Counted from the first letter of the stretch, positions 54,458 to 63,176 are shown. The stretch is DNA of 64,000 nt from Paludibacter jiangxiensis (GCF_001618385.1 NZ_BDCR01000001.1:744001-808000), one strand, 5' to 3'. Made by a program: numbers and translations. The notes: generated from the letters alone by a model not told the origin.

Positions 54458-54922
54458 ATGAGAAAATCAATATTAATTCTTTTGCTGTTGAATGCATTGT
54501 GTTTAATGGCTCAGAATAGCAAACTGCAGATTGAAAATAACTGGATTAACCTCACAAAACAGAAGGGGAAATATGTTTTGTTATATCCTTGCTATAGTGA
54601 GATTAGTCAAATTAAAATCAATTGGGAACAAAAAACAATCACAATAAATTATGGACAGGAGGATGACGTCTTCAAGATACTAAATTCAAAAAAAGTATCA
54701 GACAAAGAGCAGGAATTTAATGTCTTATATTCGACATTCGGTAATCCGCGAGAAACTGTTGTTAAAGTCAAATTTACCAATCTTGAAAAAAAGATTGCTG
54801 AGTGGTCATTTACCCTGACTGATGATTCTGGTAATGAATTAAAAAATATATACACTATGATTCCTGTGCAAATGTCAAGATATTACCAGAAAATCAAAGA
54901 ACCTTGCAATGGAGGTATGTGA
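54458..54922 (+). CDS. Small secreted protein of unknown function
   Basis: 154 residues with a signal peptide (MRKSILILLLLNALCLMAQ). The mature part is beta-rich and hydrophilic (ITINYGQEDDVFKIL, RETVVKVKFTNLEKKIAEWSFTLTDDSG) and has two cysteines (YPCYSE near 48 and the C-terminal EPCNGGM). No family recognised. It lies between repeats R1 and R2, and its AT-rich composition resembles that of the ATPase gene, which is near other copies of the same repeats; this suggests accessory origin. Confidence 0.7.
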   Translation: MRKSILILLLLNALCLMAQNSKLQIENNWINLTKQKGKYVLLYPCYSEISQIKINWEQKTITINYGQEDDVFKILNSKKVSDKEQEFNVLYSTFGNPRETVVKVKFTNLEKKIAEWSFTLTDDSGNELKNIYTMIPVQMSRYYQKIKEPCNGGM

Positions 54923-54970
54923 TATTTTTAAAATAGTCGAAGTCCATTTTGGCGCAAGAATACAAAAATA

Positions 54971-55009
54971 ACAGATTCTCGTTCAAGCTTAACGAAGTGT
55001 AGCTTGGAC
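54971..55009. repeat. Repeat R2, copy B
   Basis: Contains CGTTCAAGCTTAACGAAG and AGCTTGGACG, an imperfect hairpin, and matches 45037-45075. Confidence 0.75.
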
Positions 55010-55180
55010 GCAAAATAAAAGCAGTTTATAACTGATTAGCTTCGCTGAACGTAGTTTGTGGTTACAAACCATTTGGGTTTTAGGCACAAGTTACGCTATC
55101 GCTAAACTTGCGCCAAAGAGGGACAATAACGTAGAAGTAAGAAAAATTGCAGTAATGCGATTGAAGTAATTCCTTCTAAC

Positions 55181-55207
55181 TTTGGCATAGCGAGACGCTA
55201 TGCCAAA
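55181..55207. repeat. Perfect 12-bp inverted repeat
   Basis: TTTGGCATAGCG (55181-55192), AGA, CGCTATGCCAAA (55196-55207). No T-run. It lies just beyond the end of the truncated deaminase fragment, so it may mark the rearrangement point. Confidence 0.65.
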
Positions 55208-55225
55208 CATCGGAAGCAGCATTAT

Positions 55226-55399
55226 TTACGCTACGGGAAACAGGGCTGTCGGATCGTTCGTTAATGTCACCGTATTGCCTGCGCGGGCGATGATCTCGTA
55301 GTTTTTGACAATTACTGCGCTAAAAGGGTCACCGCCATTTCTGACATTCTCGGCGGCCAGACTGATCGCCTCTTTTATATAGATCAGAGGTTTATCCAT
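55226..55399 (-). pseudogene. N-terminal fragment of a nucleoside (guanine-type) deaminase
   Basis: Minus-strand frame of 57 codons plus stop from ATG 55399. The translation begins MDKPLIYIKEAISLAAENV, continues with GGDPFSAVIVKN, and ends TNDPTALFPVA followed by stop. Cytidine-deaminase-fold enzymes of the guanine deaminase/tRNA adenosine deaminase group share the features KEAI...AAENV, GGxPFGAVIV and TNDPTAHAE; the sequence breaks off exactly where the zinc-binding HAE should be, so the zinc site is absent and the protein cannot be functional. The frame is short, so it is missed by length cut-offs. Confidence 0.8.
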
Positions 55400-55637
55400 T
55401 GCGCTTTATCTTAGATTAAAAGATTTACTCATTTATTTGCCGCAATATGCCCTTTTTGTAAGGGCTCTTCAGTATTGACAGGATATATAATCCCTTTCTA
55501 TTGTTTTTCCTGAAAACGGGGGAATGCCTATCTTTGTACTCACAAATCTTCACCCCAAAGGGAATATATTTACCCCGAAGGCTCAAAGGTCTTATTGTAT
55601 CTTTGTGCCTTCTTGTTTACTCAAATACACCAAAATC

Positions 55638-57707
55638 ATGAAAGTGTGCATCGCCGAAAAACCAAGTGTCGCCCGTGAAATCGCCCAGATATTAGGAGCC
55701 AAGGCAAAGAAAAATGGCTATTTTGAGGGCAACGGATATCAGGTCACCTGGACATTCGGCCACCTCTGTACGCTGAAGGAACCTCACGAATATCTTCCTG
55801 AATGGAAACAATGGTCGCTGGCTTATCTTCCCATGGTGCCTCCGCGATTTGGCATTCGCCTGATTCAGAATGACGGCTATGTAAAACAGTTTCAAACCAT
55901 TGAAAGTTTGGTCAAAAATGCCGAAATAGTGATTAACTGTGGTGATGCCGGCCAGGAGGGGGAGCTCATTCAGCGATGGGTGTTGCAAAAGGCACAATGC
56001 TCTTGTCCTGTCTATCGGCTTTGGATTTCCTCACTGACAGAAGAGGCTATTAGAGAGGGGTTTGAGAAGCTTCATACCAATCAGGAATTTCAGCATTTAT
56101 ACGAAGCCGGGCTTTCGCGGGCTATCGGTGACTGGTTGTTGGGAATGAACGCGACGCGCCTATTCACCCTGAAATATGGCAAGAACCGCAGCGTTCTTTC
56201 TATCGGTCGTGTGCAGACTCCCACATTGGCGTTGATCGTGAATCGCCAGTTGGAGATTCTGAATTTCAAGCCCGAACCTTATTGGGAACTCAAGACCATT
56301 TACCGAAATACGACATTTTCTGCCTCCAAAGGTAAATTTACCTCGCAGGAAGAGGGGCAGGAATTTCTGGAGACGGTGCGCAATTCGCCTTTCACCGTTA
56401 CCAACGTTACCACCAAAAAAGGAAACGAAGCGCCTCCGCGCCTTTTTGACCTGACTTCGCTTCAGGTAGAGTGCAATAAGAAGTTTAGCTACTCGGCCGA
56501 TGAGACTTTGAAGCTTATCCAATCGCTTTACGAAAAGAAAGTGACGACCTATCCGCGTGTGGATACCACGTTCCTGAGCGATGATATTTACCCGAAAGTA
56601 CCCGGTACGCTGCGTGGACTGAAGGATTATGAAGAGCTAACTGCTCCGGTACTGGCAGCAAAGATTCCCAAATCGAAAAAAGTATTCGATAACAGCAAGG
56701 TAACCGATCACCACGCTATTATACCTACTGGTGTTCACCCCAATAACCTGACCAACGATGAGCGCAAGGTATTTGATCTTGTGGCTCGCCGATTCATCGC
56801 AGCCTTTTATCCTGATTGTAAAATATCGACCACGACCGTCAATGGAGAAGTGGATAAGGTAGAATTTAAGGTAAATGGTAAGCAGATCCTTGATCCGGGA
56901 TGGCGTGTGGTATTTGCCAAAGACAAGCCGGAGGAAAAGGACGAAAGCGAAAAGAAAGACGAAGATGACGATAATATCCTGCCGGCTTTTGAGATTGGCG
57001 AAAGCGGTTCGCACGAACCCACATTGGGAGAGAAATGGACGCAGCCGCCCAAGCCTTACACCGAAGCGACGCTCCTTCGTGCGATGGAGACAGCCGGTAA
57101 GCAGGTCGATGATGACGAGTTGCGCGATGCTTTGAAGGAAAACGGCATTGGCCGTCCTTCCACCCGTGCTGCGGTTATCGAAACACTCTTTAAACGCAAT
57201 TACATCCGCAAGGAGAAGAAAAACCTGATAGCTACTCCCACGGGCATGGACTTGATTGGCGTGATTGATGTGGAGCTGCTTAAATCCGTGGAGTTGACCG
57301 GTCTTTGGGAGAAAAAACTGCGCGAGATAGAAAAAGGTAGCTTTGAGGCCCGCAAGTTTATTGACGAGCTAAAAACGATGGTATCTGACGTAGTGCATCA
57401 GGTGAAATACGATACTTCGCACCGTTCGGTGAGTGTGGAGGCTCCGGTCGTTGAAGAGCCCAAGAAAGAGGCTAAAGCTCCGAAAGAGAAAAAGGAACGC
57501 GCCCCCCGCAAGAAGAAAGAGCCGACCGAACCTAAGCCGGAAGTGGCAAAACCAGCTGCTACAACTGCTCCTGCCGCAACTCCTCAACCGGAAATCTGTC
57601 CGTTGTGTGGCAAGGGAACAATTATCAAGGGGAAAACGGCTTACGGCTGCTCGGAGTGGAGGGCTGGATGTGCTTATCGGAGGCCGTTTGAGGAAGGGGC
57701 GGAATAG
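55638..57707 (+). CDS. topB: DNA topoisomerase III
   Basis: 689 residues from ATG 55638 (MKVCIAEKPSVAREIAQIL); the frame extends upstream without family homology. The Toprim domain contains EKPSVARE and VINCGDAGQEGELIQRW (acidic residues of the metal site), then domains with SIGRVQTPTLALIVNRQLEI and the tyrosine segment KKVTTYPRVDTTFLSDDI. After about 480 there is an acidic linker, then the type IA core continues (PKPYTEATLLRAMETAG, LKENGIGRPSTRAAVIETLF). The C-terminal tail is a Lys/Ala/Pro-rich linker (about 600-655) and one zinc ribbon, CPLCGKG...CSEWRAGC. Relaxes negative supercoils and resolves recombination intermediates. Confidence 0.95.
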   Translation: MKVCIAEKPSVAREIAQILGAKAKKNGYFEGNGYQVTWTFGHLCTLKEPHEYLPEWKQWSLAYLPMVPPRFGIRLIQNDGYVKQFQTIESLVKNAEIVINCGDAGQEGELIQRWVLQKAQCSCPVYRLWISSLTEEAIREGFEKLHTNQEFQHLYEAGLSRAIGDWLLGMNATRLFTLKYGKNRSVLSIGRVQTPTLALIVNRQLEILNFKPEPYWELKTIYRNTTFSASKGKFTSQEEGQEFLETVRNSPFTVTNVTTKKGNEAPPRLFDLTSLQVECNKKFSYSADETLKLIQSLYEKKVTTYPRVDTTFLSDDIYPKVPGTLRGLKDYEELTAPVLAAKIPKSKKVFDNSKVTDHHAIIPTGVHPNNLTNDERKVFDLVARRFIAAFYPDCKISTTTVNGEVDKVEFKVNGKQILDPGWRVVFAKDKPEEKDESEKKDEDDDNILPAFEIGESGSHEPTLGEKWTQPPKPYTEATLLRAMETAGKQVDDDELRDALKENGIGRPSTRAAVIETLFKRNYIRKEKKNLIATPTGMDLIGVIDVELLKSVELTGLWEKKLREIEKGSFEARKFIDELKTMVSDVVHQVKYDTSHRSVSVEAPVVEEPKKEAKAPKEKKERAPRKKKEPTEPKPEVAKPAATTAPAATPQPEICPLCGKGTIIKGKTAYGCSEWRAGCAYRRPFEEGAE

Positions 57708-57776
57708 TCCCTCTGTAATTTCAACGAGGGATTCGTCGCACCGTAATATAAGACGGTAGAAAAGTGATATATGGTC

Positions 57777-57811
57777 AAAGCGGTTTCAGAAATAAATCTG
57801 GAGCCGCTTTC
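57777..57811. terminator. Hairpin after topB
   Basis: AAAGCGG and CCGCTTT with an inner CAG/CTG stem, 70 bp after the topB stop. No long T-run; probably a terminator. The rest of the 57708-57944 gap shows nothing. Confidence 0.55.
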
Positions 57812-57944
57812 TGGTTTTTAAGATGATTGTTTCTAAACAAAGCGTAGGCTGGAGCCATACGTTTATCGGAAGTGTGCGGTTTCTTTAATTCTGTTGAGGT
57901 AATTGGCAGACTACGGGGATCGGAGGATTTTAAGCTGGTCTTGC

Positions 57945-58517
57945 TTAGTCCACTCCCGGTCCGTGATTAAATTTCGTGCCTTTGCCAATAGCGTAGAATT
58001 GACCGCCTGCTACATAATGCACAGTACGCAATTCATCCGGTGCGTCATCAAAAATCCAATGCCCGTTTTTAAATACGCGGTCATCGCTCCAAGCCGCAAC
58101 AATTTCACCCATAAACAAGTCAAAATTCTGTTCTTGATGCGAATTGGGAATTACTTTACAAACTAACCAACCTGCACAACCTTCTACCATTGGAATGTCA
58201 AATTCTTCCTGATAAAACAGGGGAAGACTATCAAGTTTGTTAGGCATCGTGTTTTTGCTGTGTTCTCCCACAAATAAAACGATTTCCATTTGTTGAGCCG
58301 TAGGAATATGCACAACGAAATAACCGCTCTTTTCTACAAGCTGGCGGGTGTCGGCTTGTTTGCCAATATAGGCGACCACTTTATTTGGACCGCCAATACC
58401 GACCCAGGCGGCTGCCATTACGTTTTCATCTCCATCGTGTTTGGCGGAAATCATTGTAGTAGGTCCTACTTGTAACAAACGGTAGGCTTTACTTAATTCA
58501 ACTGGTTTTATTGCCAT
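57945..58517 (-). CDS. Flavin reductase-like (FMN-binding split barrel) protein
   Basis: 190 residues, no signal peptide. The DIM6/NTAB flavin-binding fold is seen in VGPTTMISAKHDGDENVMAAAWVGIGGPNKVVAYIGKQADTRQLVEKSGYFVVHIP: the AxxxA and second-strand segments that contact FMN. Members reduce flavins or act as small flavoprotein oxidoreductases; the exact substrate is unknown. It is in the same orientation as a second, distant relative at 58592-59170, with 74 bp between them containing a small hairpin. Confidence 0.85.
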   Translation of the reverse strand: MAIKPVELSKAYRLLQVGPTTMISAKHDGDENVMAAAWVGIGGPNKVVAYIGKQADTRQLVEKSGYFVVHIPTAQQMEIVLFVGEHSKNTMPNKLDSLPLFYQEEFDIPMVEGCAGWLVCKVIPNSHQEQNFDLFMGEIVAAWSDDRVFKNGHWIFDDAPDELRTVHYVAGGQFYAIGKGTKFNHGPGVD

Positions 58518-58561
58518 AATCTGTTTCTTTTATGTTCTTTAGTTCGTGTTTGGTAGGGCGG

Positions 58562-58588
58562 TGTCTCGTTTTAAATAATTTTGAGACA
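58562..58588. terminator. Weak hairpin between the two flavin reductase-like genes
   Basis: TGTCTC and GAGACA around an AT-rich loop; the GAGACAGCC segment is shared with the terminator at 10829-10866. Confidence 0.4.
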
Positions 58589-58591
58589 GCC

Positions 58592-59170
58592 TTATCTTAA
58601 CTTAGCTCCTTCACGAAATGCCTTACCTGCTGTTTCTCCAAGCTGGATATAGGTCTGATGTACCGTTTCGTGGCAGATCAAATTCATCTTCCGAATATCC
58701 GGATAGCCATCTTCTCCCAAATATTTATCATCAACCAGAATCCCGACTATATCAGCGATAAGGTGGTAGCAATCGCGAGACGTCGCATCATCGAGTACCT
58801 CTTTAACACGGCACTCCAGTGTTAATGGAAACTCCGTGAAGAGAGGTGCATTGACATCCGGAGCCTTCTCTACTGTCCAGCCCGTCCTGGCTATCTTATC
58901 CGGTTCACGGAGACTGCTGGCAATACCTACATAGTCAGCTCCAACCATAGTGTCCTTGTTGGCTAATGCCAGAGTAAATTCACCATGTTTCTGCAGATTC
59001 AAAGTAGTCTGCCGTCTTTTACCCAAAAAGAGGGAAATTTCTGTGTGATCCCAACTACCACCACAATCAGCATTCATGGCATTTGGTTTGCCGTCCTGGT
59101 CGTATGTGCCGATAATCATTACCGGCTTCGGGAAGAGCCATCCCGCTGGTCCAAATTTCTTCATATTCAT
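58592..59170 (-). CDS. Flavin reductase family protein
   Basis: 192 residues. WLFPKPVMIIGTYDQDGKPNAMNADCGGSWDHTEISLFLGKRRQTTLNL is the standard FMN-binding opening, with FTLALANKDTMVGADYVGIASSLREPDKI next and PLTLECRVKEVLDD later. Related to bacterial flavoredoxin-like proteins. Divergent from the AraC-type regulator, so the latter is probably its controller. On the minus strand TAATTTTG (complement 59199-59206) is its probable -7 element. Confidence 0.88.
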   Translation of the reverse strand: MNMKKFGPAGWLFPKPVMIIGTYDQDGKPNAMNADCGGSWDHTEISLFLGKRRQTTLNLQKHGEFTLALANKDTMVGADYVGIASSLREPDKIARTGWTVEKAPDVNAPLFTEFPLTLECRVKEVLDDATSRDCYHLIADIVGILVDDKYLGEDGYPDIRKMNLICHETVHQTYIQLGETAGKAFREGAKLR

Positions 59171-59198
59171 ACCTTATCAAATCTTATTATTAGTGTTG

Positions 59199-59206
59199 CA
59201 AAATTA
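59199..59206 (-). promoter_or_regulatory. -7 element of the flavin reductase gene
   Basis: Minus strand TAATTTTG, 29 bp before the ATG. Confidence 0.4.
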
Positions 59207-59290
59207 CTCCAACATGAGGGCTGAGTTATAACACTAAAACAAGTAAAAATATCACTTTTTGCAGTTTAGTTATCTTTTTGTTGTTTTTAT

Positions 59291-59298
59291 TACCTTTG
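59291..59298 (+). promoter_or_regulatory. -7 element of the AraC-type gene
   Basis: TACCTTTG, 28 bp before the ATG at 59326. Confidence 0.45.
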
Positions 59299-59325
59299 CG
59301 TTATTATTAATCATGTAAACTAGAT

Positions 59326-60189
59326 ATGGCAAAGAAAGAAGAAATTGATAAACAAATATTTATCATTAGTGAAAATGATATTGTTTTCTCAAATGATATC
59401 TATGATGCCATGTCTGACAAGCATCTTGATACCTGTCTTCATTTGGTTGTTATTTCAGGAAATGTGACATTCCGTATTGGTATAAAGAGCTTTGCTGCCG
59501 GCAAAGACGACTGTATTATTATTCCAAACAGGACTTCGATTACAGACATCAGGGCAACAGATGATTTCAGAATGACCGGCGTCATCGTCTCTAATAAATT
59601 TATGCATGTGGCTCTTCCTAAAAGCAACTATGAGGCGACGGGGCTGCTTGCGATGGCAAATAATCCTGTTATGCCCTTATCGGTTGAAGAATCGGAACGA
59701 ATTATCTCTGATTTCAAACAGGTTAAGTTCCGCTATAATGGGTTTTCACATGTTTATTATGCCGAAATGGTGGTTCGTGCCGTAGAGATGATGGTTCTTG
59801 ATATGTATGATATCCATTCCGGGTATCATGCGGATGATTTGAAAGGTATGGATCAAAGTGCATGGATTCTGAGAAAGTTTGTGCACCTCCTTCAGAAAGG
59901 ATTGTACAGGAAATACCGAAAGGTAGAATATTATGCATCTTTGCTGAATGTAAGTCCTCAATACCTTTCCGAGTGTTGCATAAGGGCAAATGGGCACAAT
60001 GCCTCTTTTTTCATCGAACGCTTTACGGCTGAGGAGATAGCCGGACTGCTGAAGAGAGAAGATCTTTCAATTGCTGAGGTCGCTTATCAGCTGGACTTCG
60101 ACACAACAAGTTATTTTACTCGTTACGTCAAGCGGGTTTTGGGTATGACACCCAGTGAATACAAGGCTCGATTCAATGTAAAAAAGTGA
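59326..60189 (+). CDS. AraC-family transcriptional regulator
   Basis: 287 residues. The C-terminal about 100 residues carry two helix-turn-helix motifs: YYASLLNVSPQYLSECCIRANGHNAS and LSIAEVAYQLDFDTTSYFTRYVKRVLGMTPSEYK. The N-terminal cupin-like region (HLVVISGNVTFRIGIKSFAAGKDDCIIIPNRTS) is the expected effector-sensing domain of this class. Divergent from the flavin reductase gene. Confidence 0.9.
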   Translation: MAKKEEIDKQIFIISENDIVFSNDIYDAMSDKHLDTCLHLVVISGNVTFRIGIKSFAAGKDDCIIIPNRTSITDIRATDDFRMTGVIVSNKFMHVALPKSNYEATGLLAMANNPVMPLSVEESERIISDFKQVKFRYNGFSHVYYAEMVVRAVEMMVLDMYDIHSGYHADDLKGMDQSAWILRKFVHLLQKGLYRKYRKVEYYASLLNVSPQYLSECCIRANGHNASFFIERFTAEEIAGLLKREDLSIAEVAYQLDFDTTSYFTRYVKRVLGMTPSEYKARFNVKK

Positions 60190-60280
60190 TATTCTATCCA
60201 CTGTCGACACTGTTCTCCCGGATCAACTCAACGTGTGAAAATAGCGAGTGTCGGGGGACCTGAAGACCGAGCCTTGAACT

Positions 60281-60634
60281 CTAATGCGATTCGTTATTAC
60301 CTTGTGTATCCAAATGATTTAAATATTCATACCCCCATTTCCTCATATCTCGGACAATTGGATAAATACTCTCTCCATATGCTGTGAGGAAGTACTCAAC
60401 ATGCAGAGGTACCTCCTGAAACACTTTACGAACAATTATGCCATCCTTTTCTAATTCCATTAGTTGTTTGGCAATCATCCTTTCACTGATAGTCGGTAAG
60501 GTTCGTTTTATCTCACTAAAACGGTTTCTGCCTTGTTCGATCAAAACGATTATCGTTGTCTTACATTTGCCTTTGATAATCTTCAGGAAAACATCAGACG
60601 GACAAATAATCTCAGTTTTTTTTATTTCATCCAT
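60281..60634 (-). CDS. HxlR-family winged-helix regulator
   Basis: 117 residues with the opening TEIICPSDVFLKIIKGKCKTTIIVLIEQGRNRFSEIKRTLPTISERMIAKQLMELEKDGIIVRKVFQEVPLHVEYFLTAYGE. As in other HxlR proteins there is an early cysteine (C11 in IICPSD). Divergent from the YhdH-like oxidoreductase at 60749, a partnership similar to the HxlR/QorB pair at 10894-12832. I do not see a clean operator in the 114-bp gap; GTTACTGTAC near 60685 is the only half-site-like stretch. Confidence 0.9.
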   Translation of the reverse strand: MDEIKKTEIICPSDVFLKIIKGKCKTTIIVLIEQGRNRFSEIKRTLPTISERMIAKQLMELEKDGIIVRKVFQEVPLHVEYFLTAYGESIYPIVRDMRKWGYEYLNHLDTQGNNESH

Positions 60635-60748
60635 TTTTATAAAACCGTGTTAATCAGCAATTGTGAATAGTATGTTGGTTACTGTACTTTTTGTAAGTTA
60701 TTGTTTCATAAAAAATTATTGCCCAAATTTACACCAAAATTTGATGAT

Positions 60749-61747
60749 ATGGAAACAAAATTCAAAGCATTAGTAGTAAAAGAAGTAGATGGCGTTTTTG
60801 TTAAGGTGGTGGAAAATCTAACCCTCGCAGATTTGCCGGCAAATGAAGTATTGATAAAGGTTAGCTATTCTTCGATTAATTATAAAGATGCCCTTTCAGC
60901 ATCAGGTAATAAAGGTGTGACAAAGAAATATCCACATGTACCCGGTATTGATGCTGTAGGAAAGGTTGTTTTATCCTCTGTAGAGGAAATTAAAACCGAT
61001 GCACCGGTACTGGTAACCGGATATGATTTGGGGATGAATACTTCTGGTGGATTTGGAGAATATATCAGCGTGCCTGCGGCTTGGGTTGTTCCTCTTCCTG
61101 AAGCATTCACAGAACAAGAAGCTATGTATTTCGGGACTGCCGGTCTGACTGCCGGCCTTTCTGTCTCAGGCCTTATCAACAATGGCATTACTCCGGGAAA
61201 AGGGGAAATAGTAGTCAGTGGTGCGACTGGTGGAGTTGGTAGTCTTTCTATTGCTATACTAAAACACTTAGGATATAAAGTTGTAGCTGTTTCCGGAAAG
61301 AATAACGCAAAGCTTCTCGAGGATACATTAAAGGTTGATGAGATAATTACACGGGAAGAATTTACTGCCAGATATGATAACAGACCTTTATCTAAAAGTG
61401 AGTTTGCTGCGGGTATTGATACTGTTGGTGGAAAAATATTATCCGGGATGTTGAAATCTGTCAATTATAACGGTGTTGTGACCTGTTGTGGAATGATTGC
61501 TTCCTCTCAATTAGATACGAGTATTTTCCCCTTTATTCTGAGAGGAGTGAAATTAATTGGCATTGATTCTGTGGAGATTTCCAAAGATGCAAAAATGCAA
61601 ATATGGAATTTGTTATCTACAGCCTGGAAACCAGATCAACTGAAAGAAATAACTCAGGAAGTAAGTCTTGAAGAGTTGCCGAAATTGCTTGATTTGATAC
61701 TTTTAGGGAATGCTAAAGGCAGATATATATTGAAACATAACTCTTGA
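60749..61747 (+). CDS. YhdH/YhfP-family quinone oxidoreductase
   Basis: 332 residues from ATG 60749; an upstream TTG frame is disfavoured. MDR family: NYKDALSASGNKGVTKKYPHVPGIDAVGKV is the signature of the YhdH/YhfP subgroup (acrylyl-CoA or quinone reductases), and the NADPH site is VVSGATGGVGSLSIAIL; there is no catalytic zinc cysteine set. Likely reduces reactive enones or quinones with NADPH, under the divergent HxlR regulator. Confidence 0.9.
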   Translation: METKFKALVVKEVDGVFVKVVENLTLADLPANEVLIKVSYSSINYKDALSASGNKGVTKKYPHVPGIDAVGKVVLSSVEEIKTDAPVLVTGYDLGMNTSGGFGEYISVPAAWVVPLPEAFTEQEAMYFGTAGLTAGLSVSGLINNGITPGKGEIVVSGATGGVGSLSIAILKHLGYKVVAVSGKNNAKLLEDTLKVDEIITREEFTARYDNRPLSKSEFAAGIDTVGGKILSGMLKSVNYNGVVTCCGMIASSQLDTSIFPFILRGVKLIGIDSVEISKDAKMQIWNLLSTAWKPDQLKEITQEVSLEELPKLLDLILLGNAKGRYILKHNS

Positions 61748-61910
61748 AATTCTCATCATAACGTGCAAAAATAGCAAGTTGCCAGCAAAGAACCTGCTCT
61801 CACGAAAGATAAGCTTCGGCTTAAAAAAGCCGAGGCCACCATCAAACGACAGCAGCCTCAGCCTAAACACAATAAATAATAAATAGAGCTTCTTTTAAAA
61901 CATAGAGTAG

Positions 61911-62810
61911 TTAATATTCAGGGGGTAAAGCCTGCAATTCAGCTCCGGTAAATACCGGCCCGTCTTTGCATACATACAGTTTGCCCACGTTGCAGCGGCC
62001 GCACTTCCCTACCCCGCATTTCATACGGTTTTCGAGCGTGGTGTAGATATTTTCGGGTTTGAAACCGAGTTTTTCCAGCACCGGGAAGGTAAACTTAATC
62101 ATCACCGGAGGACCGCACACAATCGCCACAGTGTTTTCGCTCGATGGATTCATCTTTTCAAGGACGGAAGGAACAAAACCAACCTCACCTTTCCAGTCGG
62201 GTGTTTCGCCTCCGGGATCGACTGTCGTTACCAGTTTCACATCGGGACGTTCTTCCCACTCTTTCAGTTCGTGCTTGTACACCAGATCGGCCACCGATTT
62301 GGCGCCGTAAAGGATGCTCACATCCTTAAAGTTTTCGCGGGTATCCAACGCATTCCAGATCACGCAACGCATGGGAGGAAGCGCGATACCACCGGCAATA
62401 AAGAGCAGGTTCTTGCCCTTCCACTGGTCGATGGGAAAAGTGTTGCCAAACGGGCCACGGAATCCCATCGTGTCACCCTCTTCGAGCCTTGCCAGCGATG
62501 AGGTAACCTTACCGGCTTCGCGAAAGGTACATTCGATATAGCCTTTGCGGGTAGGCGCCGAAGCGATACAAAAGGTGCTTTCACCATCGCCGAAAGCGGA
62601 GTATTCACCGAATTGTCCGGCTCTGAACGAGAACTGTTCTGCTGCCTCCTCATCCTGAAATTTCAAACGGAAAGTCTTCACGCCGGGAGCCTCCTGCGTC
62701 ACCTTCTCAACGGTCATCAGATAAGGCAAATACAGATTTGAGGATGTGGAGATTTGAGAATTTGAGGATGAAGAAATACCGTTCTCCTCAATATGTTGTA
62801 AATTATCCAT
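61911..62810 (-). CDS. FAD/NAD(P)-binding iron-sulfur electron-transfer subunit (hydrogenase gamma-like)
   Basis: 299 residues. Flavodoxin-reductase-like fold: FAD site FRAGQFGEYSAFGDGESTFCIASAP, NAD(P) site LLFIAGGIALPPMRCVIW, VCGPPVMIKFT, and a C-terminal 2Fe-2S site with CGVGKCGRCNVGKLYVC. This resembles the gamma subunit of group 3b hydrogenases/sulfhydrogenases and the related dihydroorotate dehydrogenase electron-transfer subunits. The partner at 63231-64000 carries two 4Fe-4S clusters. Unlike the standard hydBGDA order, no delta or alpha gene follows: the neighbour is the converging YhdH gene. Confidence 0.88.
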   Translation of the reverse strand: MDNLQHIEENGISSSSNSQISTSSNLYLPYLMTVEKVTQEAPGVKTFRLKFQDEEAAEQFSFRAGQFGEYSAFGDGESTFCIASAPTRKGYIECTFREAGKVTSSLARLEEGDTMGFRGPFGNTFPIDQWKGKNLLFIAGGIALPPMRCVIWNALDTRENFKDVSILYGAKSVADLVYKHELKEWEERPDVKLVTTVDPGGETPDWKGEVGFVPSVLEKMNPSSENTVAIVCGPPVMIKFTFPVLEKLGFKPENIYTTLENRMKCGVGKCGRCNVGKLYVCKDGPVFTGAELQALPPEY

Positions 62811-62825
62811 AAGCGTACGTCTTAA

Positions 62826-63176
62826 TCAGTTCTTTTTTGATGTGATGATGATTTTTGAAATCACATTGTGTATAGAATTCAATTTTTCTTTCAGAGCCGA
62901 AGGATCCGGATAATTCTTTGATCTTTCACAAAGAATCAACCAATATTCTGTTTCGTCAGCCTCTTTTGCTGCTATCTTCAATTTGTGAATAAAATCTACC
63001 TTGCTCTCTGCATTTTGGGCTTCACGGACATTCGCTCCGATGGAAGTCCCTGATTTAAGCAATTGATTGGCAATAACAAATTTCCTGTTTTCTTCCAGCA
63101 ATTCGCAATATTCGATAATGGCCAAAGCAAATTCTACCGAAAGGTTGACGATCAAATTATCCTTGTCATTTTTCAT
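62826..63176 (-). CDS. Four-helix-bundle protein (23S rRNA intervening-sequence-protein-like)
   Basis: 116 residues from ATG 63176 (MKNDKDNLIVNLSVEFALAI); an ATG five codons earlier is possible. FVIANQLLKSGTSIGANVREAQNAESKVDFIHKLKIAAKEADETEYWLIL is the hallmark segment of the S23/four-helix-bundle family, encoded within 23S rRNA intervening sequences in some bacteria and free-standing in many others. Function unknown. It lies between the two electron-transfer subunit genes, whose usual neighbours are each other, so it looks like an insertion into the operon. Confidence 0.85.
   Translation of the reverse strand: MKNDKDNLIVNLSVEFALAIIEYCELLEENRKFVIANQLLKSGTSIGANVREAQNAESKVDFIHKLKIAAKEADETEYWLILCERSKNYPDPSALKEKLNSIHNVISKIIITSKKN

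Larger units (their letters stand above)
54923..55225. other. Repeat-rich spacer
   Basis: Holds R2 copy B (54971-55009), ATTAGCTTCGCTGAACG (55035-55051, found reversed at 2578-2594), a CAAGTT-type palindrome near 55087-55113, and the perfect 12-bp hairpin TTTGGCATAGCG-AGA-CGCTATGCCAAA (55181-55207). No gene. Confidence 0.6.

Noticed and set aside
61775-61879. Short frame with a Lys/Gln-rich translation (QVASKEPALTKDK...) ending at a TAA
   Set aside because: Only 34 codons with no start codon and no recognisable family; it could be the end of a lost gene, but the evidence is too thin. A small hairpin (61813-61834) lies inside it.
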